A stretch of 64,000 nucleotides of DNA from Flavobacterium saliperosum (GTDB lineage Bacteria > Bacteroidota > Bacteroidia > Flavobacteriales > Flavobacteriaceae): assembly GCF_900100625.1 (NCBI RefSeq), contig NZ_FMTY01000003.1:255424-319423 (forward strand), written 5' to 3'. Below, one piece after another: positions 42,907-50,983 of the stretch. The notes beneath the pieces are model-generated. The model did no database searches. It was given only the letters and a program-made list of their open reading frames with translations, and was not told where the DNA came from. Each line of letters starts with the position of its first letter. The first letter of the stretch is position 1. The translations under genes and the position numbers were made by a program.

Positions 42907-43719
42907 ATGAATCCAAATAAAGCACTGTGGGAAAAGGGAGATTTTACGCAACTGGCAGCAACTATGCGGGAAAGCGGAAAGAAATTGGTTAGTCAAATCG
43001 GTGTCAGCAGCGGAATGGATATTTTAGATTTGGGTTGTGGTGATGGAACCACTGCGATTCCGGCAGCACAATTGGGGGCGAATGTTTTGGGAGTGGATAT
43101 TGCTTCAAACCTTGTGGCAGCTGGAAATAGTAGAGCTAAAGCGGCAGGACTTCCCAATTGCAAGTTTCAGGAGGGTGATGCCTGTGATTTACAGGATCTT
43201 AAAGAGAACAGCTTCGATCTCTCGTTAAGTGTGTTTGGCGCTATGTTTGCTCCCAAGCCTTTCGATGTCGCAAAAGAAATGGTAAGGGTAACCCGATTTG
43301 GTGGTAAAATAATCATGGGTAACTGGATACCGGGTGATCCCACTTTGGTAGCGCAAATTCTGAAAATCTGTTCTGCTTATACGCCGCCGCCGCCGGAAGG
43401 ATTCATAAGTCCGATGTTATGGGGCGTGGAAGATCATGTTGTGGAACGATTTGGTGCTGCGGGTATTCCAAAAGAGAACATCTCCTTTACCCGAGATACC
43501 TTTTTATTCGAAGCGGCGTTTTCACCTTTACACTTTTTGGATAAATTCAGAAACTTCTACGGTCCGACCATGAATGCATACGAAGCAGCGGAAAAGGAAC
43601 GTAAAAGCAATGCTTTGCAAGAAGAGTTGGAAATCCTTTTTAATGCCCAGAACCAAAGTCCGGATAAAAATAAAACGGAAATTCCGGCAACGTTTCTTAA
43701 GGTGACAGTTCAGTGTTGA
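42907..43719 (+). CDS. Class I SAM-dependent methyltransferase
   Basis: The 270-residue protein has the SAM-binding motif I ILDLGCGDGTTAIPAAQLGA, motif II VLGVDIASNLV and a post-motif FDLSLSVFGAMF. It resembles small-molecule methyltransferases of the UbiE/Coq5 type. The C-terminal half (residues about 170-270) is helical and probably forms the substrate lid. The acceptor is unknown. It converges on mutB, with a terminator between. Confidence 0.88.
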   Translation: MNPNKALWEKGDFTQLAATMRESGKKLVSQIGVSSGMDILDLGCGDGTTAIPAAQLGANVLGVDIASNLVAAGNSRAKAAGLPNCKFQEGDACDLQDLKENSFDLSLSVFGAMFAPKPFDVAKEMVRVTRFGGKIIMGNWIPGDPTLVAQILKICSAYTPPPPEGFISPMLWGVEDHVVERFGAAGIPKENISFTRDTFLFEAAFSPLHFLDKFRNFYGPTMNAYEAAEKERKSNALQEELEILFNAQNQSPDKNKTEIPATFLKVTVQC

Positions 43720-43744
43720 TTTTGAGTGGGTAGACAGATTTTTT

Positions 43745-43783
43745 GAAAAAAAACACCCGACAGAAAAAATCTCATCGGGTGTA
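43745..43783 (-). terminator. Terminator between methyltransferase and mutB
   Basis: ACACCCGA (43753-43760) pairs with TCGGGTGT (43775-43782) around a 14-nt loop. On the minus strand it is followed by eight T residues, just after the mutB stop. Confidence 0.8.
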
Positions 43784-43789
43784 GTATGT

Positions 43790-45913
43790 TTAGTCTTCCA
43801 GTAAAACCTTCAAAATCGTAATGGCCGCTTCGCTGATTTTAGTTCCGGGACCAAAAACCGCAACCGCTCCCGCATCAAACAAGTATTGATAATCCTGTGC
43901 CGGAATCACCCCGCCCACAATCACCATGATGTCTTCACGACCGTATTTTTTCAGTTCTTCAATTACCTGTGGAACCAATGTTTTGTGTCCTGCGGCAAGA
44001 GAGGAAACGCCTAAAATATGCACGTCGTTTTCCACCGCTTGTTTGGCTGCTTCGGCCGGAGTTTGGAAAAGCGGACCAATATCTACGTCAAATCCAACAT
44101 CGGCATAACCGGTTGCGACTACTTTTGCGCCACGGTCATGTCCGTCCTGACCCATTTTTGCAATCATGATACGCGGACGACGGCCTTCTTTTTTGGCAAA
44201 TTCGTCGGCCAATTGTTTTGCTTTTTCGAAACTTTCGTCGTTTTTAATTTCTTTGCTGTACACGCCGCTAAATGATCTGATTTGTGCTTTATATCTTCCG
44301 AAAACGGCTTCCAATGCATCACTGATTTCCCCTAAAGTGGCTCTGTGTCGTGCAGCATCTACCGCTAAATCCAATAAGTTACCTTCTTCACCTTTTGCAC
44401 ACGCGGTTAGTTTTGCCAAACATTCCTGTACTTTTTGGGTGTTTCGGGTTGCCTTTATGTGTTCCAGACGCTCAATCTGTTCTTTACGAACGGTTTGGTT
44501 GTCTACTTCCAATATGTGTAACGGGTCTTCTTTTTCCAGACGGAATTTGTTCACCCCTACAATAATATCCTGTCCGCTGTCAATACGCGCTTGTTTACGC
44601 GCTGCCGCTTCTTCAATTCTAAGTTTCGGGATTCCTTCTTCAATGGCTTTGGTCATACCGCCCAACGATTCCACTTCTTCGATTAACGCCCAGGCTTTAT
44701 CCGCAATTTCTTTGGTTAAGCTTTCCACGTAATAACTTCCCGCCCAAGGATCTACGGTTTTACAGATTTTGGTTTCTTCCTGTAAAAAGATTTGGGTGTT
44801 ACGGGCAATACGCGCGGAGAAATCAGTAGGTAAGGCAATCGCCTCGTCCAACGCGTTGGTGTGTAAGGATTGTGTGCCTCCGAAAGCCGCTGCAGCCGCT
44901 TCAATGGCGGTACGCGCCACGTTATTGAACGGATCCTGCTCGGTTAAACTCCACCCGGAAGTCTGACAGTGTGTTCTCAATGCCAATGATTTTTCGTCTT
45001 TCGGTTCGAATTGTTTCAGGAGTTTTGCCCAAAGCATACGACCGGCGCGCATTTTGGCAATTTCCATAAAATGATTCATTCCAATCGCCCAGAAAAACGA
45101 TAAGCGCGGAGCAAATTCGTCGATTTTCATTCCGGCAGCCAATCCGGTTCGGATGTATTCCAATCCGTCGGCTAAAGTATAGGCCAATTCAATATCGGCG
45201 GTAGCTCCGGCTTCCTGCATGTGATACCCCGAGATGGAAATCGAGTTGAATTTCGGCATTTTTTTACTGGTGTAGTCAAAAATGTCGGCGATGATTTTCA
45301 TCGATGGTGTAGGAGGGTAGATGTAGGTGTTACGCACCATGAACTCCTTTAAGATATCGTTTTGAATTGTGCCCGAAAGTAATTTGGCATCAACACCTTG
45401 TTCTTCGGCAGCTACGATATAGAACGCCATAATGGGCAATACCGCACCGTTCATGGTCATGGAAACCGACATTTCGCCTAACGGAATCTGGTCGAATAAT
45501 ATTTTCATATCTTCTACCGAGTCGATGGCTACTCCGGCTTTTCCAACGTCTCCCACAACACGTTCATGATCGGAGTCGTACCCGCGGTGAGTTGCCAAAT
45601 CAAAGGCTACAGATAGTCCTTTTTGTCCGGCAGCTAAGTTACGACGATAGAAGGCGTTACTTTCGGTTGCGGTCGAGAATCCGGCGTATTGGCGCACGGT
45701 CCAAGGTCGGCGCACGTACATGGTGGCGTACGGTCCGCGTAAATTCGGCGCAAAACCCGCCCCGAAACCTAAATGTTCCAAGCCTTCCAAATCTGCTTCG
45801 GAATAGGTTGGTTTTACTTCGATGCCTTCAGCGGTTAGGAAGTTTTGCTCTTGTGACTGTGAACTTTTAACTTCAGAAGTTTCTAATTTGATATGTTGAA
45901 TGTCTTTTCTCAT
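43790..45913 (-). CDS. mutB: Methylmalonyl-CoA mutase large subunit
   Basis: The B12-dependent enzyme interconverts succinyl-CoA and (R)-methylmalonyl-CoA by a radical mechanism. The 707-residue catalytic subunit has the TIM-barrel region ([21 protein letters not shown] segment with the substrate-radical tyrosine) and a C-terminal cobalamin-binding domain with the D-x-H-x-x-G motif in [10 protein letters not shown] (D590, H592, G595), whose histidine ligates cobalt. A non-conserved 40-residue N-terminus is normal. It lies downstream of mutA with a small membrane-protein gene between them. Confidence 0.98.
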   Translation of the reverse strand: MRKDIQHIKLETSEVKSSQSQEQNFLTAEGIEVKPTYSEADLEGLEHLGFGAGFAPNLRGPYATMYVRRPWTVRQYAGFSTATESNAFYRRNLAAGQKGLSVAFDLATHRGYDSDHERVVGDVGKAGVAIDSVEDMKILFDQIPLGEMSVSMTMNGAVLPIMAFYIVAAEEQGVDAKLLSGTIQNDILKEFMVRNTYIYPPTPSMKIIADIFDYTSKKMPKFNSISISGYHMQEAGATADIELAYTLADGLEYIRTGLAAGMKIDEFAPRLSFFWAIGMNHFMEIAKMRAGRMLWAKLLKQFEPKDEKSLALRTHCQTSGWSLTEQDPFNNVARTAIEAAAAAFGGTQSLHTNALDEAIALPTDFSARIARNTQIFLQEETKICKTVDPWAGSYYVESLTKEIADKAWALIEEVESLGGMTKAIEEGIPKLRIEEAAARKQARIDSGQDIIVGVNKFRLEKEDPLHILEVDNQTVRKEQIERLEHIKATRNTQKVQECLAKLTACAKGEEGNLLDLAVDAARHRATLGEISDALEAVFGRYKAQIRSFSGVYSKEIKNDESFEKAKQLADEFAKKEGRRPRIMIAKMGQDGHDRGAKVVATGYADVGFDVDIGPLFQTPAEAAKQAVENDVHILGVSSLAAGHKTLVPQVIEELKKYGREDIMVIVGGVIPAQDYQYLFDAGAVAVFGPGTKISEAAITILKVLLED

Positions 45914-45945
45914 TTGTTTCCGCTAAAGCGCAAAGATTAAAGTTT

Positions 45946-46146
45946 CTATTTTTTGAAAGGTTTTAATATTATTTCAATCAGAATATAATAAGGTAAATAA
46001 TAACAGGTTATACTTATTACAAGGCTGGATAATGAAAGCAATATTTTTCTCCAATTTTTATATGTAATGCCGATGATAAAATATATAATTCCAAAAACAG
46101 CAAATCCAAAAGATAATACCCAAGAAATGAGGAATAAAATCTCCAT
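45946..46146 (-). CDS. Small hypothetical membrane protein
   Basis: The 66-residue ORF is strongly hydrophobic, with two predicted helices (about 5-27 and 35-58) and a basic end. It starts 6 nt after mutA and ends 32 nt before mutB, on the same strand. Its base composition is more AT-rich than its neighbours. I do not recognise it, and it may be a recent insertion or a real lineage-specific gene. Position is the only clue. Confidence 0.5.
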   Translation of the reverse strand: MEILFLISWVLSFGFAVFGIIYFIIGITYKNWRKILLSLSSLVISITCYYLPYYILIEIILKPFKK

Positions 46147-46152
46147 TTGTAA

Positions 46153-47517
46153 TTATTTCTCTGTTTCCAAACGTTCCTGTTCCAATTTCTCGGCCAATCG
46201 TTTTTCAATAATCGGAACAATCAATGTTTTTCGCGGATTGGTTTTTACAAACGGGAACAATTCCAGATCGTGGTGCATGCGGTCGTCTTTGTTCGGGTAT
46301 TTGTTGGTACCCAATAAGATTTCCTTGCCGTTGTCGAACAATTCCTGTTCTTTTTCGGCGCTTTCCTTAATTTTTCGTTGGATGTTTCCTCCGATTAATT
46401 GTGTGATGAAACCGCCGTTTGCTTCAATATCTTTGAATAACAATAACGCTTTTTCGGCCAATTGTTCGGTTACCACTTCAATATAATAAGCACCATCTGC
46501 CGGATTGTTTACCTTGTCGAAATAACTCTCGTGTTTTAAAACCAACAATTGGTTACGCGAAATTCGGTCGCCAAACTCGTTGTCCTTATGATAGATGGCA
46601 TCGTAAGCTAAATTTGAAACGGCATCGGCACCACCTAAAATGGCACTCATGCACTCGGTTGTCGTACGAAGCATATTTACGTTGTAATCGTATAAGGTTT
46701 TGTTGCGTTTGGTTGGCGTTGCAAGGATATGACAACTGATTTTGTCGCTGTATTCTTTTGCTAAGGTGTTGAATAATAAGCGCAAGGCTCTCAATTTGGC
46801 AATTTCAAAGAAATAATTCGTTCCTACAGCAACCTGAATCGTAACTTGTTGGTTGAAATTGGTAATACGGTTGAAATATTCGTTGGCATGGGCTAAAGTG
46901 TACGCCAATTGCTGTACCATGTTGGCACCCGCGTTTTGATACAAAGCCGCGTTGATACTTAAAAACTGAATGTTGGTACAACTTTTTGCCAGATGGTTTA
47001 AGGTGGCAAAATCGCCTTCCACGTTGGAAAACAGGTTGCCGTCTTTGGCAAATTGTCCGATCGGATCCACCAAAACGTGAATAACAGCCGAATGGTTGGA
47101 GGCAATTTCGTCAATCTTTTTTATGAACTCTTCCGATAGGAAATGCATCGAAATGTATATCGGAGTAGTGGCAAGCGGAAGGGAAGTCAGTAATTTAGTG
47201 ATGTCAACCGATTCGTTTTCCAATGTGAATCGGATACTTTCTGCTCCTCGTGATAAAGTTTCCAACGCTCTTGCAATGGATTTGTCTAAATCGTGTACAA
47301 AAATATCCTGTACGATTTTAAAATTAGTCGCTTCGGTATTGGCCGGAAATGATTTCTTATCCTCATCAGCATGGTAAAACGGACGGACTTTAATGCCTTC
47401 CGGACTTTCCCAAACCAAGGTTTCGTTGTAATCGGCACCTTTCAGTTCGTATTGAATCTGGTTTTTCCATTGTTTGGAGGAAACGTCTTCAAATTCAGTA
47501 AACAGCTTCTCGCTCAT
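46153..47517 (-). CDS. mutA: Methylmalonyl-CoA mutase small subunit
   Basis: The small subunit pairs with MutB in the heterodimeric enzyme. The 454-residue protein has the MutA/MutB-like barrel (VWESPEGIKVRPFYHADE near the start, NAGANMVQQLAYTLAHANEY, GDRISRNQLLVLKHESYF) but lacks the cobalamin-binding histidine domain, as usual for small subunits. It is shorter than actinobacterial MutA (about 600+), which is typical of flavobacteria. It lies 15 nt downstream of the ftsB/divIC-like gene. Confidence 0.95.
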   Translation of the reverse strand: MSEKLFTEFEDVSSKQWKNQIQYELKGADYNETLVWESPEGIKVRPFYHADEDKKSFPANTEATNFKIVQDIFVHDLDKSIARALETLSRGAESIRFTLENESVDITKLLTSLPLATTPIYISMHFLSEEFIKKIDEIASNHSAVIHVLVDPIGQFAKDGNLFSNVEGDFATLNHLAKSCTNIQFLSINAALYQNAGANMVQQLAYTLAHANEYFNRITNFNQQVTIQVAVGTNYFFEIAKLRALRLLFNTLAKEYSDKISCHILATPTKRNKTLYDYNVNMLRTTTECMSAILGGADAVSNLAYDAIYHKDNEFGDRISRNQLLVLKHESYFDKVNNPADGAYYIEVVTEQLAEKALLLFKDIEANGGFITQLIGGNIQRKIKESAEKEQELFDNGKEILLGTNKYPNKDDRMHHDLELFPFVKTNPRKTLIVPIIEKRLAEKLEQERLETEK

Positions 47518-47532
47518 AATGTGTTTTTTGAG

Positions 47533-47874
47533 TTATTCCGCGCCTTCATCAGGAGCTTCACCTTCAAATTCTATAATGTAAATGTCTTCGTTGTCGCGTT
47601 TCATGTAGTATTTCTCGCGAGCATATTTTTCTACCTGTCCCGGATTTTTCAGTTTTTTGATGTTCTCGTTATCTTTTCTGATTTCGTCCTGATAGTATTT
47701 TTTATTGTCTTCGAGTTCGTCGATTTCTTTATTCAGAACCCGGTGTTCCAAATAGGAGTAATTGTCCAGAAAAAGCATCCACACGGTAAAAAAAAGCAAC
47801 ACCAATACGTATCGGCTTCCGAAGATTTTCAGAAACGGGTATCGGGTTACTAAATTTTGAAATGCTTTTCTCAT
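47533..47874 (-). CDS. FtsB/DivIC-type septum formation initiator
   Basis: The 113-residue protein has one membrane helix (about 22-42), then a coiled coil (residues 45-85, SYLEHRVLNKEIDELEDNKK) and the motif VEKYAREKYYMKR, which ends the FtsB/DivIC domain. These small bitopic proteins form a complex with FtsL and FtsQ at the division site. The acidic tail EDIYIIEFEGEAPDEG is common in Bacteroidota. It lies between udk and mutA with short gaps, so it is co-transcribed. Confidence 0.88.
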   Translation of the reverse strand: MRKAFQNLVTRYPFLKIFGSRYVLVLLFFTVWMLFLDNYSYLEHRVLNKEIDELEDNKKYYQDEIRKDNENIKKLKNPGQVEKYAREKYYMKRDNEDIYIIEFEGEAPDEGAE

Positions 47875-47897
47875 CAGCTATAAATGTACTGAAAAAT

Positions 47898-48506
47898 TTA
47901 TGAAATACGTTGGTTGATTACCGCACGAACCACGTCAATGGCTACCGTGTTGTATTTGTCGTTCGGGATGATGATGTCGGCAAACCCTTTGGTTGGTTCG
48001 ATGAATTGCTGGTGCATTGGTTTTAAGGTATTCTGATAACGGTTCAGAACTTCTTCCATATCACGGCCACGTTCGGCAATATCACGTTTTAAACGACGGA
48101 TTAAACGTTCGTCGGAATCCGCATGCACGAAAATCTTAACGTCAAACATATCGCGTAATTCGGGATTGGCAAGGATAAGAATACCTTCCACAATCATTAC
48201 TTTTCTCGGGTGGGTAACGATGGTGTCGTCCGTTCGGTTGTGTGTAACAAAAGAATAAACCGGTTGTTCGATGGTTTTTCCTTCTTTTAATTCTTTCAGA
48301 TGGGTTACCAGTAATTCGAAGTCAATTGCTCTCGGATGGTCGAAATTAATCAGCGCACGTTCGTCGAAACTTAAATTGTGAGTGGCTTTGTAGTAAGAGT
48401 CCTGAGAAATGATTCCCACTTCGGTTTCCGGCAGTTCATTCATGATTTGATGCACTACAGTTGTTTTTCCGCTTCCTGTGCCACCGGCAATTCCTATAAT
48501 CAGCAT
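47898..48506 (-). CDS. udk: Uridine kinase
   Basis: Udk phosphorylates uridine and cytidine with ATP or GTP, the first step of pyrimidine nucleoside salvage. The protein (202 residues from the chosen start) has the P-loop GIAGGTGSGKTTVV, the substrate motif DSYY, NFDHPRAID, and VEGILILAN with the RDIAERGRD helix. The start at 48506 (MLIIGIAGG) is chosen because family members start there; an in-frame upstream ATG would add 15 unrelated residues. It heads the udk-ftsB-mutA-mutB group. Confidence 0.95.
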   Translation of the reverse strand: MLIIGIAGGTGSGKTTVVHQIMNELPETEVGIISQDSYYKATHNLSFDERALINFDHPRAIDFELLVTHLKELKEGKTIEQPVYSFVTHNRTDDTIVTHPRKVMIVEGILILANPELRDMFDVKIFVHADSDERLIRRLKRDIAERGRDMEEVLNRYQNTLKPMHQQFIEPTKGFADIIIPNDKYNTVAIDVVRAVINQRIS

Positions 48507-48584
48507 AAAATGTTGTGTTAATTTGTATTGGCAAAAATAGGAATTTATCAATTGAAAAAACGATAATCGGGAAGGAAAGCAAAC

Positions 48585-48613
48585 AAAAAATCCCTTCCGA
48601 AACGGAAAGGATT
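48585..48613 (-). terminator. Terminator of the metal-binding-domain gene
   Basis: AATCCCTTCCG pairs with CGGAAAGGATT around AAA; the minus-strand copy is followed by TTTTTTG, about 25 nt after the gene. Confidence 0.7.
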
Positions 48614-48635
48614 TGAATGCTTTGAATTTAATAGT

Positions 48636-48992
48636 TTAAACTTTACAACATCCGTCCAGTTTTTCATAACCTTCAGGACTCGCTTTGACGTCATCGGCAT
48701 CATAGCCCAAACTGCTAATGGCGTTTTTAATTGCGGTAAGATCTGTTTTTTTGGAATTGAAAATCACTTCGATAGTCATTGCTTCCGCATTCAGAGTGAC
48801 CATTTGTATGCCTTTTTCGCGAAGCAGTGTTTTTTCAAATAATTGTCCGCAGGTTTCGCACTCCTTACAATGATCGCAGGTAATGGTGGTTTTGATTACC
48901 GCTTTTTGCGTTTTCTTTTCCTGTGCGAAGGATGTAGTGGAAGCTGATAATAATAAAAAAAGTACCGTTATGAATTTGAAAATTGGTTTCAT
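48636..48992 (-). CDS. Exported heavy-metal-associated (HMA) domain protein
   Basis: The 118-residue protein has a signal peptide (cleavage after about residue 23, SFAQ) and one HMA domain (about 33-105). The metal loop has four evenly spaced cysteines, TCDHCKECETCG (C39, C42, C45, C48), instead of the usual single CxxC. A further CC pair lies at the end (GCCKV). Binding of copper or another soft metal in the periplasm is likely, but the target is unknown. It has its own terminator and is otherwise isolated. Confidence 0.85.
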   Translation of the reverse strand: MKPIFKFITVLFLLLSASTTSFAQEKKTQKAVIKTTITCDHCKECETCGQLFEKTLLREKGIQMVTLNAEAMTIEVIFNSKKTDLTAIKNAISSLGYDADDVKASPEGYEKLDGCCKV

Positions 48993-49071
48993 GATTTTAA
49001 ATTGATTGGTTTCAAAAATAGTAAAATTATGGACTCACGGAGAAAAGGCAGTAATTTTTAAAATAATATTT

Positions 49072-49164
49072 TGGGCGTTCCCACAAGGGTCGGGCTTTCC
49101 GTTACAATCTTTTTTGAAGCAAAAAGAGCTTCAAAAAAGGATTTCCACTACAATCCCTAACGCA
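49072..49164 (+). repeat. Foldable ~93-nt element with GGGTCGGGCTTTCCG core
   Basis: GCGTT (49075-49079) can pair with AACGC (49159-49163), enclosing GGGTCGGGCTTTCCG and a long inner hairpin, in which TTTTTTGAAGC pairs with GCTTCAAAAAA around about 7 nt. From memory, very similar sequences recur in spacers of other Bacteroidota genomes, but I cannot search here. It may be a dispersed element or structured RNA. Confidence 0.6.
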
Positions 49165-49166
49165 AG

Positions 49167-49224
<58 letters not shown>

Positions 49225-49245
49225 GACTTTGGCTATTATTAGATT

Positions 49246-49281
49246 GCAGGATTACTCTGTGATTCTTTTTTGGGTTTGATG
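49246..49281. repeat. 36-bp direct repeat, copy 1
   Basis: The unit begins GCAGGATTACTCTGTGATTC and is identical to copy 2. It is followed within 10 nt by TTCTGCGAAACTTT, which also recurs after copy 2. Confidence 0.95.
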
Positions 49282-49351
49282 TTTAAATTTTCTGCGAAAC
49301 TTTGGTTTTTTCTCTTGAATGAATTTAAAAGAAATATTTAAGTAATTCATG

Positions 49352-49387
49352 GCAGGATTACTCTGTGATTCTTTTTTGGGTTTGATG
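49352..49387. repeat. 36-bp direct repeat, copy 2
   Basis: This is identical to copy 1, with 106 nt between their starts. Repeats of TTCTGCGAAACTTT at 49290-49303 and 49409-49422 suggest a duplicated segment of about 106-118 bp with later changes. Confidence 0.95.
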
Positions 49388-49473
49388 CTAAACAAATCCT
49401 TTTAAAGTTTCTGCGAAACTTTCGGTCTTTTTTGTTTTCAATAAAATATCAAGCGAGCTTGAATTTTCCTGAA

Positions 49474-49511
49474 AACAAAAAAATCCCTTCAGCAAAACTG
49501 AAAGGATTTGT
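49474..49511 (-). terminator. Terminator of tRNA-Pro
   Basis: AAATCCCTTCAG (49481-49492) pairs with CTGAAAGGATTT (49498-49509), one mismatch, around CAAAA. The minus strand continues with a T-rich tract, about 7 nt after the tRNA. Confidence 0.8.
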
Positions 49512-49515
49512 TTGT

Positions 49516-49589
49516 CGGGGTGGCAGGATTCGAACCTGCGACCTCCTGGTCCCAAACCAGGCGCGATGACCGGGCTACGCTACACCCCG
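49516..49589 (-). tRNA. tRNA-Pro (anticodon UGG)
   Basis: The minus strand folds into a full cloverleaf: a 7-bp acceptor stem (CGGGGTG with CACCCCG), an anticodon stem CCTGG/CCAGG with loop TTTGGGA giving anticodon UGG, and a T loop GTTCGAATC. The 3' CCA is not encoded, so it must be added by the CCA-adding enzyme. It is a single tRNA with a terminator right after it. Confidence 0.97.
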
Positions 49590-49688
49590 TGTAATTGTGG
49601 GTGCAAATATAGGACTAAAATTCTATTTCCAAAATATTTTTACAGATAAATCTAATTTATTTTTGAATAGTTAATTCTGATATCTTTT

Positions 49689-49721
49689 TTGAGAAACTTT
49701 TTTAATTAAAACTTACATTTG
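49689..49721 (+). promoter_or_regulatory. Promoter of trxB
   Basis: TTG at 49689-49691 and TACATTTG at 49714-49721 are separated by 22 nt, fitting the Bacteroidota -33 and -7 boxes. The start codon follows 31 nt later. Confidence 0.65.
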
Positions 49722-49752
49722 TGAACTTGAAAATAAAAAATACAATACGATT

Positions 49753-50700
49753 ATGTCTGATACGATAGAAAGAATTAAATGCCTTATTATAGGTTCTGGT
49801 CCAGCAGGTTATACTGCTGCAATTTATGCAGCCAGAGCGAATATGTATCCGGTTTTATACCAAGGAACGCAGCCGGGTGGTCAATTAACCACAACTAATG
49901 AAGTAGAAAATTTTCCGGGGTATCCCGACGGCGTAACCGGACCTGAAATGATGGTTCAGTTGCAGGAACAGGCAAAACGCTTCGGAACCGACATACGTGA
50001 CGGTTGGGCAACCAAAGTCGATTTTTCGGGAGAGGTTCATAAAGTATGGATCAACGATACCAAAGAAATTCACTGTGATACCGTTATTATTTCAACCGGA
50101 GCTTCTGCAAAATATTTGGGATTGCCTTCAGAACAACATTATTTGAAACTGGGAGGCGGAGTTTCTGCCTGTGCGGTTTGCGACGGGTTTTTCTACAGAA
50201 ATCAGGAGGTAGTGATTGTTGGCGCGGGAGACAGTGCCTGTGAAGAAGCGCATTATCTGTCCAAATTGTGTAAAAAAGTAACGATGTTGGTGCGTAGCGA
50301 AAAATTCCGTGCTTCCCGAATTATGGAAGACCGTGTCCGTAAAACCGAAAACATTGAAATTTTGTTACATACTGAAACCGAAGAAGTTTTAGGGGACGGG
50401 CAAGTGGTAACCGGCGTATTGGCGAAAAACAAAGCGACCGGAGAAATTACAGAAATTCCGGCTACCGGATTTTTCGTGGCTATCGGTCACAAACCGAATA
50501 CTGATATTTTCAAAGACTATCTTACGTTGGATGAAACGGGTTATATCATTAACGAACCGGGTACTTCCAAAACAAATGTTCCGGGAGTGTTTGTGGGTGG
50601 TGATGCTGCCGATCATGTGTACCGTCAGGCGGTAACTGCCGCAGGAACCGGTTGTATGGCGGCTTTGGATGCGGAACGTTATTTGGCGGCAAGAGAATAA
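49753..50700 (+). CDS. trxB: Thioredoxin-disulfide reductase
   Basis: TrxB uses NADPH and FAD to reduce thioredoxin, keeping cytoplasmic thiols reduced. The 315-residue protein has the FAD motif IIGSGPAGYTAAIYAAR, the redox centre SACAVCDGFF (C140, C143), the NADPH motif VVIVGAGDSACEEA and the C-terminal FAD motif VPGVFVGGDAAD. Length and order are standard. The next gene, a DUF2007 protein, starts 14 nt after the stop. Confidence 0.97.
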   Translation: MSDTIERIKCLIIGSGPAGYTAAIYAARANMYPVLYQGTQPGGQLTTTNEVENFPGYPDGVTGPEMMVQLQEQAKRFGTDIRDGWATKVDFSGEVHKVWINDTKEIHCDTVIISTGASAKYLGLPSEQHYLKLGGGVSACAVCDGFFYRNQEVVIVGAGDSACEEAHYLSKLCKKVTMLVRSEKFRASRIMEDRVRKTENIEILLHTETEEVLGDGQVVTGVLAKNKATGEITEIPATGFFVAIGHKPNTDIFKDYLTLDETGYIINEPGTSKTNVPGVFVGGDAADHVYRQAVTAAGTGCMAALDAERYLAARE

Positions 50701-50714
50701 TTAAAAAAGACAAT

Positions 50715-50933
50715 ATGGGATTAATTAAAGTGTTTTCGGGGAGTGAGATTTTAGCATTGGCATTACAGGCTAAAATTGAGGAAGCAGGAGTGGAGACACT
50801 TTTGAAAAATAATATCCAATCGGCAAAACTGGCTGGATTTGGAACTTCGGGTTCGGCAGTGGAACTGTTTATTCAGGAAACGGATTTTCATAAGGCAAAT
50901 CCTGTCATTGAGGAATTCCGGATGAGTATTTAA
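50715..50933 (+). CDS. DUF2007 domain-containing protein
   Basis: The 72-residue protein (MGLIKVFSGSEILALALQAK) matches the DUF2007 family: a small fold in which a strand-helix-strand unit is followed by a loop of Gly/Ser and a closing helix. The family has been linked to signal-transducing or PII-like folds, but function is unknown. The ATG at 50715 is chosen; a longer reading frame opens inside trxB but the family starts here. It ends at a bidirectional terminator. Confidence 0.8.
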   Translation: MGLIKVFSGSEILALALQAKIEEAGVETLLKNNIQSAKLAGFGTSGSAVELFIQETDFHKANPVIEEFRMSI

Positions 50934-50947
50934 ATTCTAAAAACTGT

Positions 50948-50983
50948 ATAAAAAAAGCTTCAACATTGTTGAAGCTTTTTTGT
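50948..50983. terminator. Bidirectional terminator
   Basis: AAAAAAGCTTCAAC pairs with GTTGAAGCTTTTTT around ATT. It serves the DUF2007 gene and the convergent P1 peptidase gene. Confidence 0.9.

Noticed and set aside
44166-44732. 188-residue plus-strand ORF opposite mutB
   Set aside because: It is an antisense shadow of a conserved coding region.
49072-49164. Possible integron attC site (GTT/AAC ends)
   Set aside because: attC sites begin with an AAC-type and end with a GTT-type core; here the order is reversed, and there is no integrase or cassette.
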